From Hansschlegelia beijingensis (GTDB lineage Bacteria; Pseudomonadota; Alphaproteobacteria; Rhizobiales; Methylopilaceae): a DNA stretch of 64,000 nucleotides. Numbering within the stretch: position 1 is the first letter of the stretch; each line of letters begins with the position of its first letter. A program made the translations under genes and the position numbers. Below are positions 47,267 through 56,388 of this stretch, piece after piece. The notes under the pieces are model-generated. The model made no database searches, was not told where the DNA came from, and saw only the letters and a list, made by a program, of their open reading frames with translations. The stretch spans positions 1,054,001 to 1,118,000 of the forward strand of contig NZ_JACIDR010000001.1 of assembly GCF_014196425.1 (NCBI RefSeq), written 5' to 3'.

Positions 47267-48303
47267 CCGCCCCCGCAAAGATCCCAGCCACCGTCGTCAC
47301 CGGCTTCCTCGGCGCCGGCAAGACCACGCTGATCCGTCATCTGATCGCTAACGCCGGTGGGCGCCGCATCGCGCTGATCGTCAACGAGTTCGGCGACGTG
47401 GGGATCGACGGCGAGGTGCTGAGGGCCTGCGCCAGCGAGGCCTGCGCCGAGGAGGACATCGTCGAACTCGCCAATGGCTGCATCTGCTGCACGGTCGCCG
47501 ACGACTTCATCCCCGCGATGGAGACGATTCTCGCGCGCACGGTTCAGCCCGACCACATCGTCATCGAGACGTCGGGCCTCGCCCTGCCGCAACCGCTCGT
47601 GCGTGCTTTTCGATGGCCGGAGATCGCCACGCGCGTGACGGTCGACGGGGTCGTGACCGTAGTGGACGGCCCCGCGGTGCGCGCGGGCCGCTTCGCGCAT
47701 GACGAGGAAGCCGTCGCGGCGCAGCGCGCCGCCGACGAGACGCTCGATCATGAGGATCCGATCGAGGAGCTGTTCGAGGATCAGGTGCGTTCGGCAGACC
47801 TCCTGGTGCTGCACAAGGCGGACCTCATGTCGGAGGAAGACGTCGAGGCCGTGAAGACGGAAGTGCTCGCTCACGCGAGCGCCGGCGTCCGCGTGGTCGC
47901 GGCCGCAAATGGCGCGCTCCCCGCGGAGGTGCTGCTCGGGCTGACGGGCAATGTGGAGGATAGGATCGACGAGCGCCCGACGACGCACGAGATGGAGGGC
48001 GAGACGCAGCACGACCACGACGATTTCGAGAGCTTCGTCGTCGAGGCGCCCGAAGCCCTCGACGCCGCCGAGATTGAGGCGCGCATCCGCAAGGTGCTCG
48101 ACGCGCACGACGTGCTGAGGCTGAAGGGCTTCGTGCCGGTCGCCGGCAAGGCGGCGCGCCTCGTGATCCAGGCCGTCGGCTCCCGTGTCGACGCCTATTT
48201 CGATCGTCCCTGGCGCGAGGGCGAAGCCCGGCGGGGCCGGCTGGTCGTCATCGGCGAGAAGGGGATCGATCAGCGGGCGATCGCGACCGGTCTCGCGGGC
48301 TGA
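47263..48303 (+). CDS. cobW: Cobalamin biosynthesis GTP-binding protein CobW
   Basis: A 346-residue G3E-family GTPase. Walker A is VTGFLGAGKTTL (13-23), the metal motif is CICC at 73-76 in ANGCICCTV, and IETSGLALPQP and VLHKADL are the further GTPase motifs. A His/acid-rich stretch HEMEGETQHDHDD separates the GTPase from the CobW C-terminal domain (LKGFVPVAGKAARLVIQAVG). CobW is thought to chaperone Co2+ to the CobNST chelatase. It lies directly before cobN, which fits that role. Confidence 0.95.
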   Translation: MTAPAKIPATVVTGFLGAGKTTLIRHLIANAGGRRIALIVNEFGDVGIDGEVLRACASEACAEEDIVELANGCICCTVADDFIPAMETILARTVQPDHIVIETSGLALPQPLVRAFRWPEIATRVTVDGVVTVVDGPAVRAGRFAHDEEAVAAQRAADETLDHEDPIEELFEDQVRSADLLVLHKADLMSEEDVEAVKTEVLAHASAGVRVVAAANGALPAEVLLGLTGNVEDRIDERPTTHEMEGETQHDHDDFESFVVEAPEALDAAEIEARIRKVLDAHDVLRLKGFVPVAGKAARLVIQAVGSRVDAYFDRPWREGEARRGRLVVIGEKGIDQRAIATGLAG

Positions 48304-48387
48304 CCGAAGCCCAGCGGCGCCCGAACGCGTCGAAGAGGCAGATGGAATGAACCGCAGGCGCTCGTGTCGGCGCATTGCGGTTCGGCG

Positions 48388-48407
48388 GTCCCGGCTCAGG
48401 CCGGGAC
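48388..48407 (+). repeat. Hairpin in the cobW-cobN gap
   Basis: An 8-bp perfect inverted repeat (GTCCCGGC-TCAG-GCCGGGAC) lies 25 bp before the cobN start. No T-run follows, so it is not a standard terminator. It could tune cobN translation or mRNA stability. The gap also contains a short Arg-rich open frame from 48347. Confidence 0.5.
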
Positions 48408-48432
48408 ATGATGTCGAACTGGCTGGAAACGC

Positions 48433-51400
48433 ATGCATCTCCTGAAGGCCCAGGGACAGCCGATTGGCGATGGCGCGGAGGCGGTCGATCTCGGCCTGTC
48501 GCCGGCTGACATCGTGATCGTGTCTGCGGCCGACACCGAGATCGCCGGCCTCGCGGCGGCGCATGAGGCGCTCGGGCCTCTCGCCCCGAGCCTGAGGCTC
48601 GCGAGTCTCCAGAAGCTTCGCCACAACATGTCGGTCGACCTGTTCCTCGAGAACACCGTCGCGCGTTCGAAGCTGTTGGTGCTGCGCCTGCTCGGAGGCG
48701 CCTCCTACTGGCCCTATGGCCTCGATGAGAGCATCCGCATCGCGCGGCGGCATGGGGTGAAGCTCGCCGTCATGCCCGGCTGCGGCAACGCCGATGCCGA
48801 GCTGATCGCGCGCTCCACCCTGCCCGCGCCCCAGGTCGAGCGGCTGTGGCGGGCGCTCGTGGAGGGCGGACCGGGCAATCTGACGCTCGCGTTGCGGGGC
48901 TGCGCTGCGCTCCTCGACGGGCGGGAGCTCGAGGAGGAGCCGTCAGCCATTCCGGCCGCCGGGCTGTTCTGGCCCGAGATCGCTCAGCCGGAGCTCGCCG
49001 CAATCCGGGCGCGCTGGCCGGACGGCGCTCCGGTCGCGCCGATCGTGTTCTACCGGGCGCAGTTCCAGGCCGGCGACGTCGCGCCAGTGGCTGCGCTGGT
49101 CGCCGCGCTCCTTGAGCGCGGTCTCGCGCCGCTTCCGATCTATGTCTCGTCCCTCAAGGACGCCTCCGCCGCGGGCTTCGTGCGGGATATTTTTGCGGCG
49201 ACGAGGCCTGACGTGGTGCTCAACGCGACCGCGTTCGCGGTTTCGAAGCCGGGAGGGGCGTGGGACGCCACCCCGCTCGATTCGGCCGACGCGCCGGTGC
49301 TGCAGCTGGTGTTCGCTGGCATGGACCGCCGCACGTGGGAAGGCTCCCCCCGAGGGCTCGGCGCGCGCGATCTCGCCATGTCGGTGTCATTGCCCGAGAT
49401 CGACGGCCGCCTCATGACGCGCGCCGTGGCTTTCAAGTCGGCCGGCCGGATCGACAAGGCCACGGAGACCGAGGTTGTCGCGCTCGAACCGGCGCACGAC
49501 CGCGTCGGGTTCGTGGCGGATCTCGCCGCGAACTGGGCTCGCTTGCGCCGCGCTGCGCCTGCGGACCGCAGGATCGCGCTCGTGCTGGCGAACTATCCGA
49601 CCGGCGCCGCCCGGCTCGCCAACGGCGTCGGCCTCGACACGCCGCAAAGCACGGCCGTGATTCTGGAGACGCTGCGGGAAGCTGGTTATGCGGCTGGCGA
49701 CGCGCCCCCGGCCGGTCCCCAGGTGATCCGGGACATGACTGAGGCGCTCGCGTGGAGCGCTGCGGCGGAGGGTGAAGCGGGCGCGACGCTGCCGCTCGCC
49801 AGCTATGAGCGCTTCCTGTCAGGCATTCCGGCGGCGGCGCGCGAGAGGATTTTCGGCCGCTGGGGCCCCCCGGAGGATGATCCGAGCTTCGATCGACGCT
49901 CTGGCGGGTTCCGTCTCGCGCTGCGCCGCTACGACAACCTTGTGTTGGGCGTGCAGCCTTCGCGCGGCTTCGACGTCGACCCGAAGGCGGCGCACCACGA
50001 CCCCGACCTCCCCCCGCCGCACGGGCATCTGGCCTTCTACTGCTGGCTGCGCGAAGCGTTCGGGGCGCATGCGGTCGTGCACGTCGGCAAACACGGCAAT
50101 CTGGAATGGCTGCCGGGCAAGGCATTGGCGCTGTCGGAGGAGTGCTTTCCGGAGATCGCGCTCGGTCCCCTGCCCCACGTCTATCCGTTCATCGTCAACG
50201 ATCCCGGCGAGGGCGCGGCGGCCAAGCGGCGCGCCGCGGCCGTCATCGTCGACCACCTCACCCCGCCTCTCGCCCGGGCCGAGGGGACGGCTGCGTTGCG
50301 CGAGGTCGAGACGCTGGTCGATGAGTACGCCGAGGCGGAAGGCCTCGACCCGCGCCGCGCGAAGCTGCTGGGCAAGGAGATCCTGTCGCGAGCGGCGGAT
50401 CTCGGGCTCGATCGGGACTGCGGCTTCTCGATAGCGGACGACCCGGACGACGCGCTGACCAAGCTTGACGCCTTTCTGTGCGAGGTGAAGGAGCTTCAGG
50501 TCCGCAACGGCCTGCACGTTTTCGGCCGCTCGCCCCTGGGTCCCCGGCGCGCCGAACTCCTGGCGGCCCTCGCCCGCCCGCCGCGCGGGCCGCTTCCGGG
50601 AGACGCTTCCCTGACGCGCGCGCTCGCAGCCGATCTGGGGCTCGTCGGCTTCGACCCTCTCGCCCCGGATTTCTCGGCTCGATGGGACGGGCCGCGGCCC
50701 GAGCCGCTGGCGGGAACAAGCTCCGATGCGTGGCGAACCGTCGGCGACACTGTCGAGCGGCTGGAGAAGCTGGCGCTGGCGCTGGTCGAGCAGGCGGCGT
50801 CCTCCGGCGCCGCAAGCGGCGACGCGGCCTTGTGCTCACTGCCTCGAACCGCGGCGGTGCTGCACGAGATCGCGACGGTGATCGCGCCCCGCGTGGACGC
50901 CAGCGGCGCGGCGGAGGTCGAAGGCCTGTTGCGCGCCCTCGACGGCCGCTTCGTGCCGCCCGGACCGTCCGGCGCGCCGACCCGCGCCCGCCTCGACGCG
51001 CTGCCGACGGGCCGCAACTTCTTCGCCCTCGACCCGCGCTCGGCTCCGACCGAAGCCGCCTGGCGACTTGGACGCGCCGCCGCCGACCTGCTCTGCCGTC
51101 GGCATTTCCAAGACAATGGCGAGTGGCCGCGGCGGCTCGCAATCTCGGCCTGGGGCACGGCGAACATGCGAACCGGCGGCGACGACGTCGCGCAGGCGCT
51201 GGCGCTGATCGGGGTCGCACCGCAATGGGAGGCCGGATCCAGCCGCGTCGTAGGCCTCGAGATCCTGCCCCTCTCCGATCTCGGGCGTCCCCGCGTTGAC
51301 GTGCTCTTCCGAATCTCGGGCTTCTTCCGCGACGCTTTCCCGTTCCAGATCGACATGATCGATGAGGCTGTCCGCCTCGTAGGGGCCTTGGGGGAGACCG

Positions 51401-52176
51401 ACGAGGACAACCCCATCGCGGCCCGGCTGCGTTCGGAGCGCGCCGCCGGCGGCGTCGGGCACTCGATCTTCGGGGCGAGGCCGGGTGCGTACGGAACGGG
51501 GCTCGCGCCGCTGCTGAACGAAGGCGCGTGGGAAAGCCGCGCGGATCTGGCGGACGCCTATCTGGCGGCGAGCGGCTTCGCTTACGGACAGGGCGTGGAA
51601 GGCGCGCCGGCGCGTCCGGCGCTGGAGAGAATGGCGTCGTCGGTCGACGCTGTGATCCAGACCCAGGACGCTCGCGAGTACGATCTGCTCGACTCGGACG
51701 ACGTCCATGAGTTCGCCGGCGGCCTCTCCGCCGCGGTCGAGAAGATCTCTGGCGCGGCGCCGCCCGTCTATCATCTCGACACCTCCCGCACGGAAACCCC
51801 GCTCGTGCGGTCGCTTCAGGAAGAGCTCGCGGTGGTGGTGCGCGCCCGCGCCACGAACCCCAAGTGGATCGCCGCGATGCGCGAGCACGGCCAAAAAGGG
51901 GCGGCCGAGATGCTCGCGACGGTGCAGAACCTTTCGGGGTTCGCGGCGACGACGGACGCCGTCGCCAGTCATCAGTATGACGCGCTCTACGACGCCTATC
52001 TCGCGGACGAGCAGGTCCGCCGCTTCATGGCCGAGGCGAACCCCGCCGCCCTTGAGGCGATGGCGCGGGCGTTCCTCGACGCAGAGCGACGCGGCTTCTG
52101 GCGCCCGAAGCGGAACAGCGCCCATGGCGAGCTCGAGCGGCTCGCCCAGCCGACCAGAACGGAGGTTCGAGCATGA
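48433..52176 (+). CDS. cobN: Cobaltochelatase subunit CobN
   Basis: The 1247-residue large subunit of the aerobic, ATP-dependent cobaltochelatase that inserts Co2+ into hydrogenobyrinic acid a,c-diamide. Length and the opening MHLLKAQ match alphaproteobacterial CobN. Conserved blocks include VVHVGKHGNLEWLPGKALAL, FPEIALGPLPHVYPFIVNDP, and VDVLFRISGFFRDAFPFQID with the following GHSIFGARPGAYGTGLAPLL. A GGAAACG ribosome site precedes the ATG. CobS and CobT, the AAA+ partners, are not in the window and must be elsewhere. cobO overlaps by ATGA. Confidence 0.97.
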   Translation: MHLLKAQGQPIGDGAEAVDLGLSPADIVIVSAADTEIAGLAAAHEALGPLAPSLRLASLQKLRHNMSVDLFLENTVARSKLLVLRLLGGASYWPYGLDESIRIARRHGVKLAVMPGCGNADAELIARSTLPAPQVERLWRALVEGGPGNLTLALRGCAALLDGRELEEEPSAIPAAGLFWPEIAQPELAAIRARWPDGAPVAPIVFYRAQFQAGDVAPVAALVAALLERGLAPLPIYVSSLKDASAAGFVRDIFAATRPDVVLNATAFAVSKPGGAWDATPLDSADAPVLQLVFAGMDRRTWEGSPRGLGARDLAMSVSLPEIDGRLMTRAVAFKSAGRIDKATETEVVALEPAHDRVGFVADLAANWARLRRAAPADRRIALVLANYPTGAARLANGVGLDTPQSTAVILETLREAGYAAGDAPPAGPQVIRDMTEALAWSAAAEGEAGATLPLASYERFLSGIPAAARERIFGRWGPPEDDPSFDRRSGGFRLALRRYDNLVLGVQPSRGFDVDPKAAHHDPDLPPPHGHLAFYCWLREAFGAHAVVHVGKHGNLEWLPGKALALSEECFPEIALGPLPHVYPFIVNDPGEGAAAKRRAAAVIVDHLTPPLARAEGTAALREVETLVDEYAEAEGLDPRRAKLLGKEILSRAADLGLDRDCGFSIADDPDDALTKLDAFLCEVKELQVRNGLHVFGRSPLGPRRAELLAALARPPRGPLPGDASLTRALAADLGLVGFDPLAPDFSARWDGPRPEPLAGTSSDAWRTVGDTVERLEKLALALVEQAASSGAASGDAALCSLPRTAAVLHEIATVIAPRVDASGAAEVEGLLRALDGRFVPPGPSGAPTRARLDALPTGRNFFALDPRSAPTEAAWRLGRAAADLLCRRHFQDNGEWPRRLAISAWGTANMRTGGDDVAQALALIGVAPQWEAGSSRVVGLEILPLSDLGRPRVDVLFRISGFFRDAFPFQIDMIDEAVRLVGALGETDEDNPIAARLRSERAAGGVGHSIFGARPGAYGTGLAPLLNEGAWESRADLADAYLAASGFAYGQGVEGAPARPALERMASSVDAVIQTQDAREYDLLDSDDVHEFAGGLSAAVEKISGAAPPVYHLDTSRTETPLVRSLQEELAVVVRARATNPKWIAAMREHGQKGAAEMLATVQNLSGFAATTDAVASHQYDALYDAYLADEQVRRFMAEANPAALEAMARAFLDAERRGFWRPKRNSAHGELERLAQPTRTEVRA

Positions 52177-52778
52177 CGACCGCGGACGGCGCCCGGCACG
52201 CCGAGAAGATGAAGGCCCGCAAGGCGCATCAGGACAAGATCGTCGCAGAGCGGCAGGCCGAGAAGGGGCTGCTGATCGTCCACACCGGAAAGGGCAAGGG
52301 AAAGTCCACCGCGGCCTTCGGCATGGCGATGCGCGCGATCGCGCACGGCATGAAGGTGGGCGTCGTCCAGTTCATCAAAGGACCGTGGGAATCGGGCGAG
52401 CGCGACCTGCTGCGCAAGTTTCCGGAGCAGGTGGAGGTTCACGCCATGGGCGAAGGCTTCACTTGGGAGACGCAGGACCGCGAGCGGGACATCCGGGCCG
52501 CCCGAGAGGCCTGGGAAATGTCGAAGCGGTTCATCTCCGATCCCGACATCCGGCTCGTGATCCTCGACGAGCTCAACATCGTGCTGCGCTACGACTACCT
52601 GGATCTCGACGAGGTGCTGGCGGCGATCGCGGCGCGCCCGGCCGATACGCACGTGGTGGTGACAGGACGGAATGCGAAGGAGCCGCTGATCGAGGCCGCC
52701 GACCTCGTGACCGAGATGACTCAGGTGAAGCATCCCTTCCGCGACGGCGTGAAGGCGCAGGCCGGCATCGAGTTTTGA
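52173..52778 (+). CDS. cobO: Corrinoid adenosyltransferase CobO (cob(I)yrinic acid a,c-diamide adenosyltransferase)
   Basis: A 201-residue CobA/BtuR-type ATP:corrinoid adenosyltransferase that attaches the 5'-deoxyadenosyl ligand to cobalt. The P-loop [54 protein letters not shown] and [20 protein letters not shown] are all conserved. It overlaps the cobN stop and is followed about 45 bp later by cobQ. Confidence 0.97.
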   Translation: MTTADGARHAEKMKARKAHQDKIVAERQAEKGLLIVHTGKGKGKSTAAFGMAMRAIAHGMKVGVVQFIKGPWESGERDLLRKFPEQVEVHAMGEGFTWETQDRERDIRAAREAWEMSKRFISDPDIRLVILDELNIVLRYDYLDLDEVLAAIAARPADTHVVVTGRNAKEPLIEAADLVTEMTQVKHPFRDGVKAQAGIEF

Positions 52779-52824
52779 GCGCACGCAGGAGCGGCGCGCG
52801 GCGAGCTGCGGAGGCTTGGGCCTC

Positions 52825-54294
52825 GTGAACCGGACGCCGGCGATCATGTTTCAGGGCACCGGCTCAAATGTCGGCAAGTCCCTGATCGTGGCGGGTCTCT
52901 GCCGCGCATTCGCGCGACGCGGGCTCTCGGTCGCGCCGTTCAAGCCGCAGAACATGTCGAACAACGCGGCCGTAACGGCCGATGGCGGCGAGATCGGGCG
53001 CGCTCAGGCGCTGCAGGCCCGCGCCGCCGGGCGCGAGCCGATCGTGGACATGAACCCGGTGCTGTTGAAGCCCGAGAGCGACACAGGCAGCCAGGTCGTC
53101 GTGCAGGGCCGAAGGATCGGCAGCTACAAGGGCCGCGCCTACACGGCGCTCAAGCCCACCCTGATGCCCGCGGTGCTCGAAAGCTTCGATCGTCTGGCGG
53201 CGACGGCGGACCTCGTGCTGGTGGAAGGCGCAGGCAGCGCCGCCGAGGTGAACCTGCGCGCCGGCGACATCGCCAATATGGGCTTCGCCGAAGCCGCCGA
53301 TACGCCGGTCGTCGTGATCGGTGACATCGACCGGGGCGGCGTGATCGCGACGCTGGTCGGCGCCCACGCGCTGCTGCCGGCATCGGACCGCGAGCGCGTA
53401 AAAGGATTTCTGATCAACCGCTTCCGTGGCGACCTGAGCATGTTCGATGAAGGCATGCGGATCATCGAGCAGCACACGTTATGGCGCCCGCTCGGGATCG
53501 CGCCGTGGTTCGCCGACGCCGCGAAGCTTCCTGCCGAGGATTCGGCGGATCTCGCCTCCCGCGCCGGGAGGCCGGGAGGTCCGGTCAGGATCGTCGCGCT
53601 CGCGCTGCCCCGCATCGCGAACTTCGACGACCTCGATCCTCTTCGTCTCGAGCCGGAGGTCTCGCTTGATCTGCTGCCGCTCGGCGCGCCGATACCGGCC
53701 GACGTGGATCTCGTGCTCATCCCTGGCTCGAAGGCGACGATCGCCGATCTCGCCGCCCTGCGGGGCTGCGGCTGGGAGGAGGACATCAAGGCCCATGTCC
53801 GTCGCGGCGGCCGGGTTCTGGGTCTGTGTGGCGGCTACCAGATGCTTGGACGCAGCGTTTCGGATCCCGAAGGCGTCGAAGGGGCGCCGGGGTCATCCCG
53901 CGGCCTTGGCCTGCTCGACGTCGAGACGACGCTCGGGGGCGACAAGAGGCTGGCGCGCGTCAGCGGCCGGCATCGGGGCAGCGGCGAGGTGGTGGACGCC
54001 TACGAGATCCACATGGGCCGAACGGACGGGCCCGACGCCGCGAGGGCCCCGTTCGACGTCGGGGACCGGCCCGAAGGCGCCGCGGACGCGTCCGGTCGCG
54101 TCAGCGGCTGCTATCTGCACGGCGTGTTCGCGCAGGACGGTTTCCGCCGGGCGTTCCTGGCCGAGCTCGGCGCACGCCGCTCAGGCTTCGCCTACGAGGC
54201 CACGATCGAAGCCACCCTCGATCGCCTCGCTGACCACCTCGAAGCGCATCTCGACGTCGACGGACTGCTCGCTGTCGCAAACAGCCGCGTCTAG
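52825..54294 (+). CDS. cobQ: Cobyric acid synthase CobQ
   Basis: A 489-residue glutamine-dependent amidotransferase that amidates side chains b, d, e and g of adenosylcobyrinic acid a,c-diamide. The N-terminal synthetase domain has [19 protein letters not shown] and [13 protein letters not shown]. The class I glutaminase-like domain has the nucleophile in [12 protein letters not shown] and the His in [10 protein letters not shown] start at the GTG at 52825, 10 nt after a GGAGG ribosome site; the TTG at 52816 is too close to that site. It ends 4 bp before the converging cobD stop. Confidence 0.96.
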   Translation: MNRTPAIMFQGTGSNVGKSLIVAGLCRAFARRGLSVAPFKPQNMSNNAAVTADGGEIGRAQALQARAAGREPIVDMNPVLLKPESDTGSQVVVQGRRIGSYKGRAYTALKPTLMPAVLESFDRLAATADLVLVEGAGSAAEVNLRAGDIANMGFAEAADTPVVVIGDIDRGGVIATLVGAHALLPASDRERVKGFLINRFRGDLSMFDEGMRIIEQHTLWRPLGIAPWFADAAKLPAEDSADLASRAGRPGGPVRIVALALPRIANFDDLDPLRLEPEVSLDLLPLGAPIPADVDLVLIPGSKATIADLAALRGCGWEEDIKAHVRRGGRVLGLCGGYQMLGRSVSDPEGVEGAPGSSRGLGLLDVETTLGGDKRLARVSGRHRGSGEVVDAYEIHMGRTDGPDAARAPFDVGDRPEGAADASGRVSGCYLHGVFAQDGFRRAFLAELGARRSGFAYEATIEATLDRLADHLEAHLDVDGLLAVANSRV

Positions 54295-54298
54295 TTCG

Positions 54299-55279
54299 TC
54301 AGACGACGAGCGACGCCGCGCCCAGGATCGCCGCGATCATCGCCGCATGAACGAGGCAGGCCCAGCAGAACAGCTTCAGGGCTGCCGCGATGTCGGACGG
54401 CGTGGCGGTCTCACGGCCGCCAGCGTTCATCCAGGGATCATCGACGACCGCGCCCGAGTAGATCCGCGGGCCGCCGAGCGCGATGCCGAGCGCGCCGCCC
54501 ATCGCGGCTTCCGGCCACCCCGCGTTCGGCGAGGCGTGAAGCCGCGCGTCGCGGCGCATGGCGCTGAGGGCGGCTTTGGCGGAACGGCCGGTCAGAGCCG
54601 CCGCGATCACGATCATCAGGCCGGAAAGCCGGGCCGGGATAAAGTTCGTCCAGTCGTCGAGCCGCGCCGAGGCTCGTCCGAAGGCCAGATGCCGCTCCGT
54701 CTTGTGGCCGATCATGCTGTCCGCCGTGTTCAGCGCCTTGTAGGCGAACAGGCCTGGCAGGCCGAGCAGCAGGCACCAGAACGCCGGGGCGACGACCCCG
54801 TCGGAGAAGTTCTCGGCGCAGGATTCGATCGCCGCGCGGGACACGCCGGCCTGGTCGAGCCGCTTCGGATCGCGTCCGACGATCATCGAGACGGCCTCCC
54901 GGGCGGCTGCGAGACCGCCGGCCTCGAACGCCGCCCTGACGGCTGCCACGTGCGTGTACAGGCTGCGTTGCGCGATCAGGATCGAGGCGATCGTCCCCTC
55001 GATCAGGACGCCGTAAGGCAGCCCGCCGAACGTCCAGGTCAGCAGGAAGCCGACCGCCGCGGCGCCCGATAGCAGGACGATGAGAGCCCACACGCCGCGC
55101 CTGCGGCGCACGCGCTCATCGAGCTCGAGCCTGTTGAGCCTCTTGTCGAGCCCACCGATCGCCGCGCCTGCGACGATCACCGGATGGGCGAGGCGTCGCC
55201 ACACCCTGGCTGGGTCGCCGATGAGCGCGTCGAGCCCGAGCGCGATCAACACGACCATGGCGTTGTGGACCAGGAACAA
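54299..55279 (-). CDS. cobD: Adenosylcobinamide-phosphate synthase CobD (CbiB)
   Basis: A 326-residue integral membrane enzyme that couples adenosylcobyric acid to aminopropanol phosphate. It has the opening ALGLDALIGDPARVWRRLAHP, a hydrophobic segment VWALIVLLSGAAAVGFLLTW, and the family core SRAAIESCAENFSDGVVAPAF followed by YKALNTADSMIGHKTERH. The annotated start is a TTG four bases after the cobC stop; the ATG at 55258 is an alternative giving a protein seven residues shorter. It is downstream of cobC on the minus strand. Confidence 0.93.
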   Translation of the reverse strand: MFLVHNAMVVLIALGLDALIGDPARVWRRLAHPVIVAGAAIGGLDKRLNRLELDERVRRRRGVWALIVLLSGAAAVGFLLTWTFGGLPYGVLIEGTIASILIAQRSLYTHVAAVRAAFEAGGLAAAREAVSMIVGRDPKRLDQAGVSRAAIESCAENFSDGVVAPAFWCLLLGLPGLFAYKALNTADSMIGHKTERHLAFGRASARLDDWTNFIPARLSGLMIVIAAALTGRSAKAALSAMRRDARLHASPNAGWPEAAMGGALGIALGGPRIYSGAVVDDPWMNAGGRETATPSDIAAALKLFCWACLVHAAMIAAILGAASLVV

Positions 55280-55282
55280 GGT

Positions 55283-56278
55283 TCAGAGGGCCTTCTCGAA
55301 AGCCGCCTTGAGGGCCGTATCGAGTCGCTCGAACGCCTCATCGTCGCCTGGCAGGCCGAAGCGGAGGCAATCCGGTCGGTCGTCGAACCGGCGGCACCAG
55401 ACGCCGGCGCGGGCGAGCGACTCGTGGACGGCGGCCGCGCGCGGATGGCGGCCGGCGCGGAAGAGGTCACAGCCCGAGAGTCCCGTAAAGCCCGCATGGG
55501 TGAGGAGGCCGTCGAGTCGCATGGCGTCTACGGTGAGGCGCAGCCGCATGGTGGCGATCCAAGCCTGGTCGGCGAGCGCCGTCAGGCCGGAGACGAGCGC
55601 AGGCCCGGAGACGGGCCAGGGTCCCAGCTCCCCCGCGAGTTCGCTGACCATCTCCTGATCGCCGGCCGCGAATCCGAGCCGAAGCCCGGGCAAGCCGAAG
55701 AACTTTCCGAACGAGCGCAGAACGACCACGCCGCGCGACGACAGCCTCCCGCCCAGCGCCACTTCTGGCGCCACGTCCGCATAGGTCTCGTCGACCACCA
55801 GAAGTCCCTCCCGCTCGGCGAGGCGCTCGGCGAGCTTCTGGAGCTTCTCGGGAGAGGTCGTCCGCCCGAACGGCGTGCTCGGGTTGACCAGAACGACGAC
55901 GTCGGAGTCCTCCGCCGTCTGCATTTCGCAGATCGTGACCTCGTGGCCGGCGCGCGCCCAAACATAGGCGTGCTCCTCATAGGTCCTGCCGACCACCGCG
56001 ACCGATCCGCGGACGCGCAGATAGGGCAGCAGCTGGATCATCGCCTGCGCCCCGGGTCCGGCGACGACCGGCACGTCTTCCGGCCATTCGTAGGCCTGCC
56101 GCGCCGTTCTCAGCAGGCTCTCCAGGTCTGGAGGCTCCGGAAGCCGGGTCAGCGACGAGGACGGGAACGGCGGCAGCTGGTAGGGGTGCGGGTTGACCCC
56201 GGTGGACAGGTCGAGCCATCCCTGCCGTGGTCGTCCATAGGCGGCTTCCGCCCGCGCCAGGTCACCGCCATGCCTCAT
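55283..56278 (-). CDS. cobC: Threonine-phosphate decarboxylase CobC
   Basis: A 331-residue class I/II aminotransferase-fold PLP enzyme that produces (R)-1-amino-2-propanol phosphate for the nucleotide loop. Seen motifs: HGGDLARAEAAYG and WLDLSTGVNPHPY at the N-terminus, LVNPSTPFGRTTSP, VVDETYADV, and the PLP-lysine motif LRSFGKFFGLPGLRLGF. It forms a two-gene unit with cobD and is divergent from the DUF1636 gene. Confidence 0.94.
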   Translation of the reverse strand: MRHGGDLARAEAAYGRPRQGWLDLSTGVNPHPYQLPPFPSSSLTRLPEPPDLESLLRTARQAYEWPEDVPVVAGPGAQAMIQLLPYLRVRGSVAVVGRTYEEHAYVWARAGHEVTICEMQTAEDSDVVVLVNPSTPFGRTTSPEKLQKLAERLAEREGLLVVDETYADVAPEVALGGRLSSRGVVVLRSFGKFFGLPGLRLGFAAGDQEMVSELAGELGPWPVSGPALVSGLTALADQAWIATMRLRLTVDAMRLDGLLTHAGFTGLSGCDLFRAGRHPRAAAVHESLARAGVWCRRFDDRPDCLRFGLPGDDEAFERLDTALKAAFEKAL

Positions 56279-56322
56279 ACGATCCCCTTGGCCGCTCAGC
56301 TTTTGAAGTTCGGGCCGAATTG

Positions 56323-56342
56323 CGCCCGCGTCAACGCGGGCG
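56323..56342. repeat. Inverted repeat between cobC and the DUF1636 gene
   Basis: A perfect 9-bp palindrome (CGCCCGCGT-CA-ACGCGGGCG) in the 110-bp divergent region. It could be an operator or an RNA hairpin in the leader of the DUF1636 transcript. No T-run follows on either strand. Confidence 0.5.
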
Positions 56343-56388
56343 AACCGGGACCGGCTAGGTATGGCCGCCGGCGGCAGAGTCGATGCTG

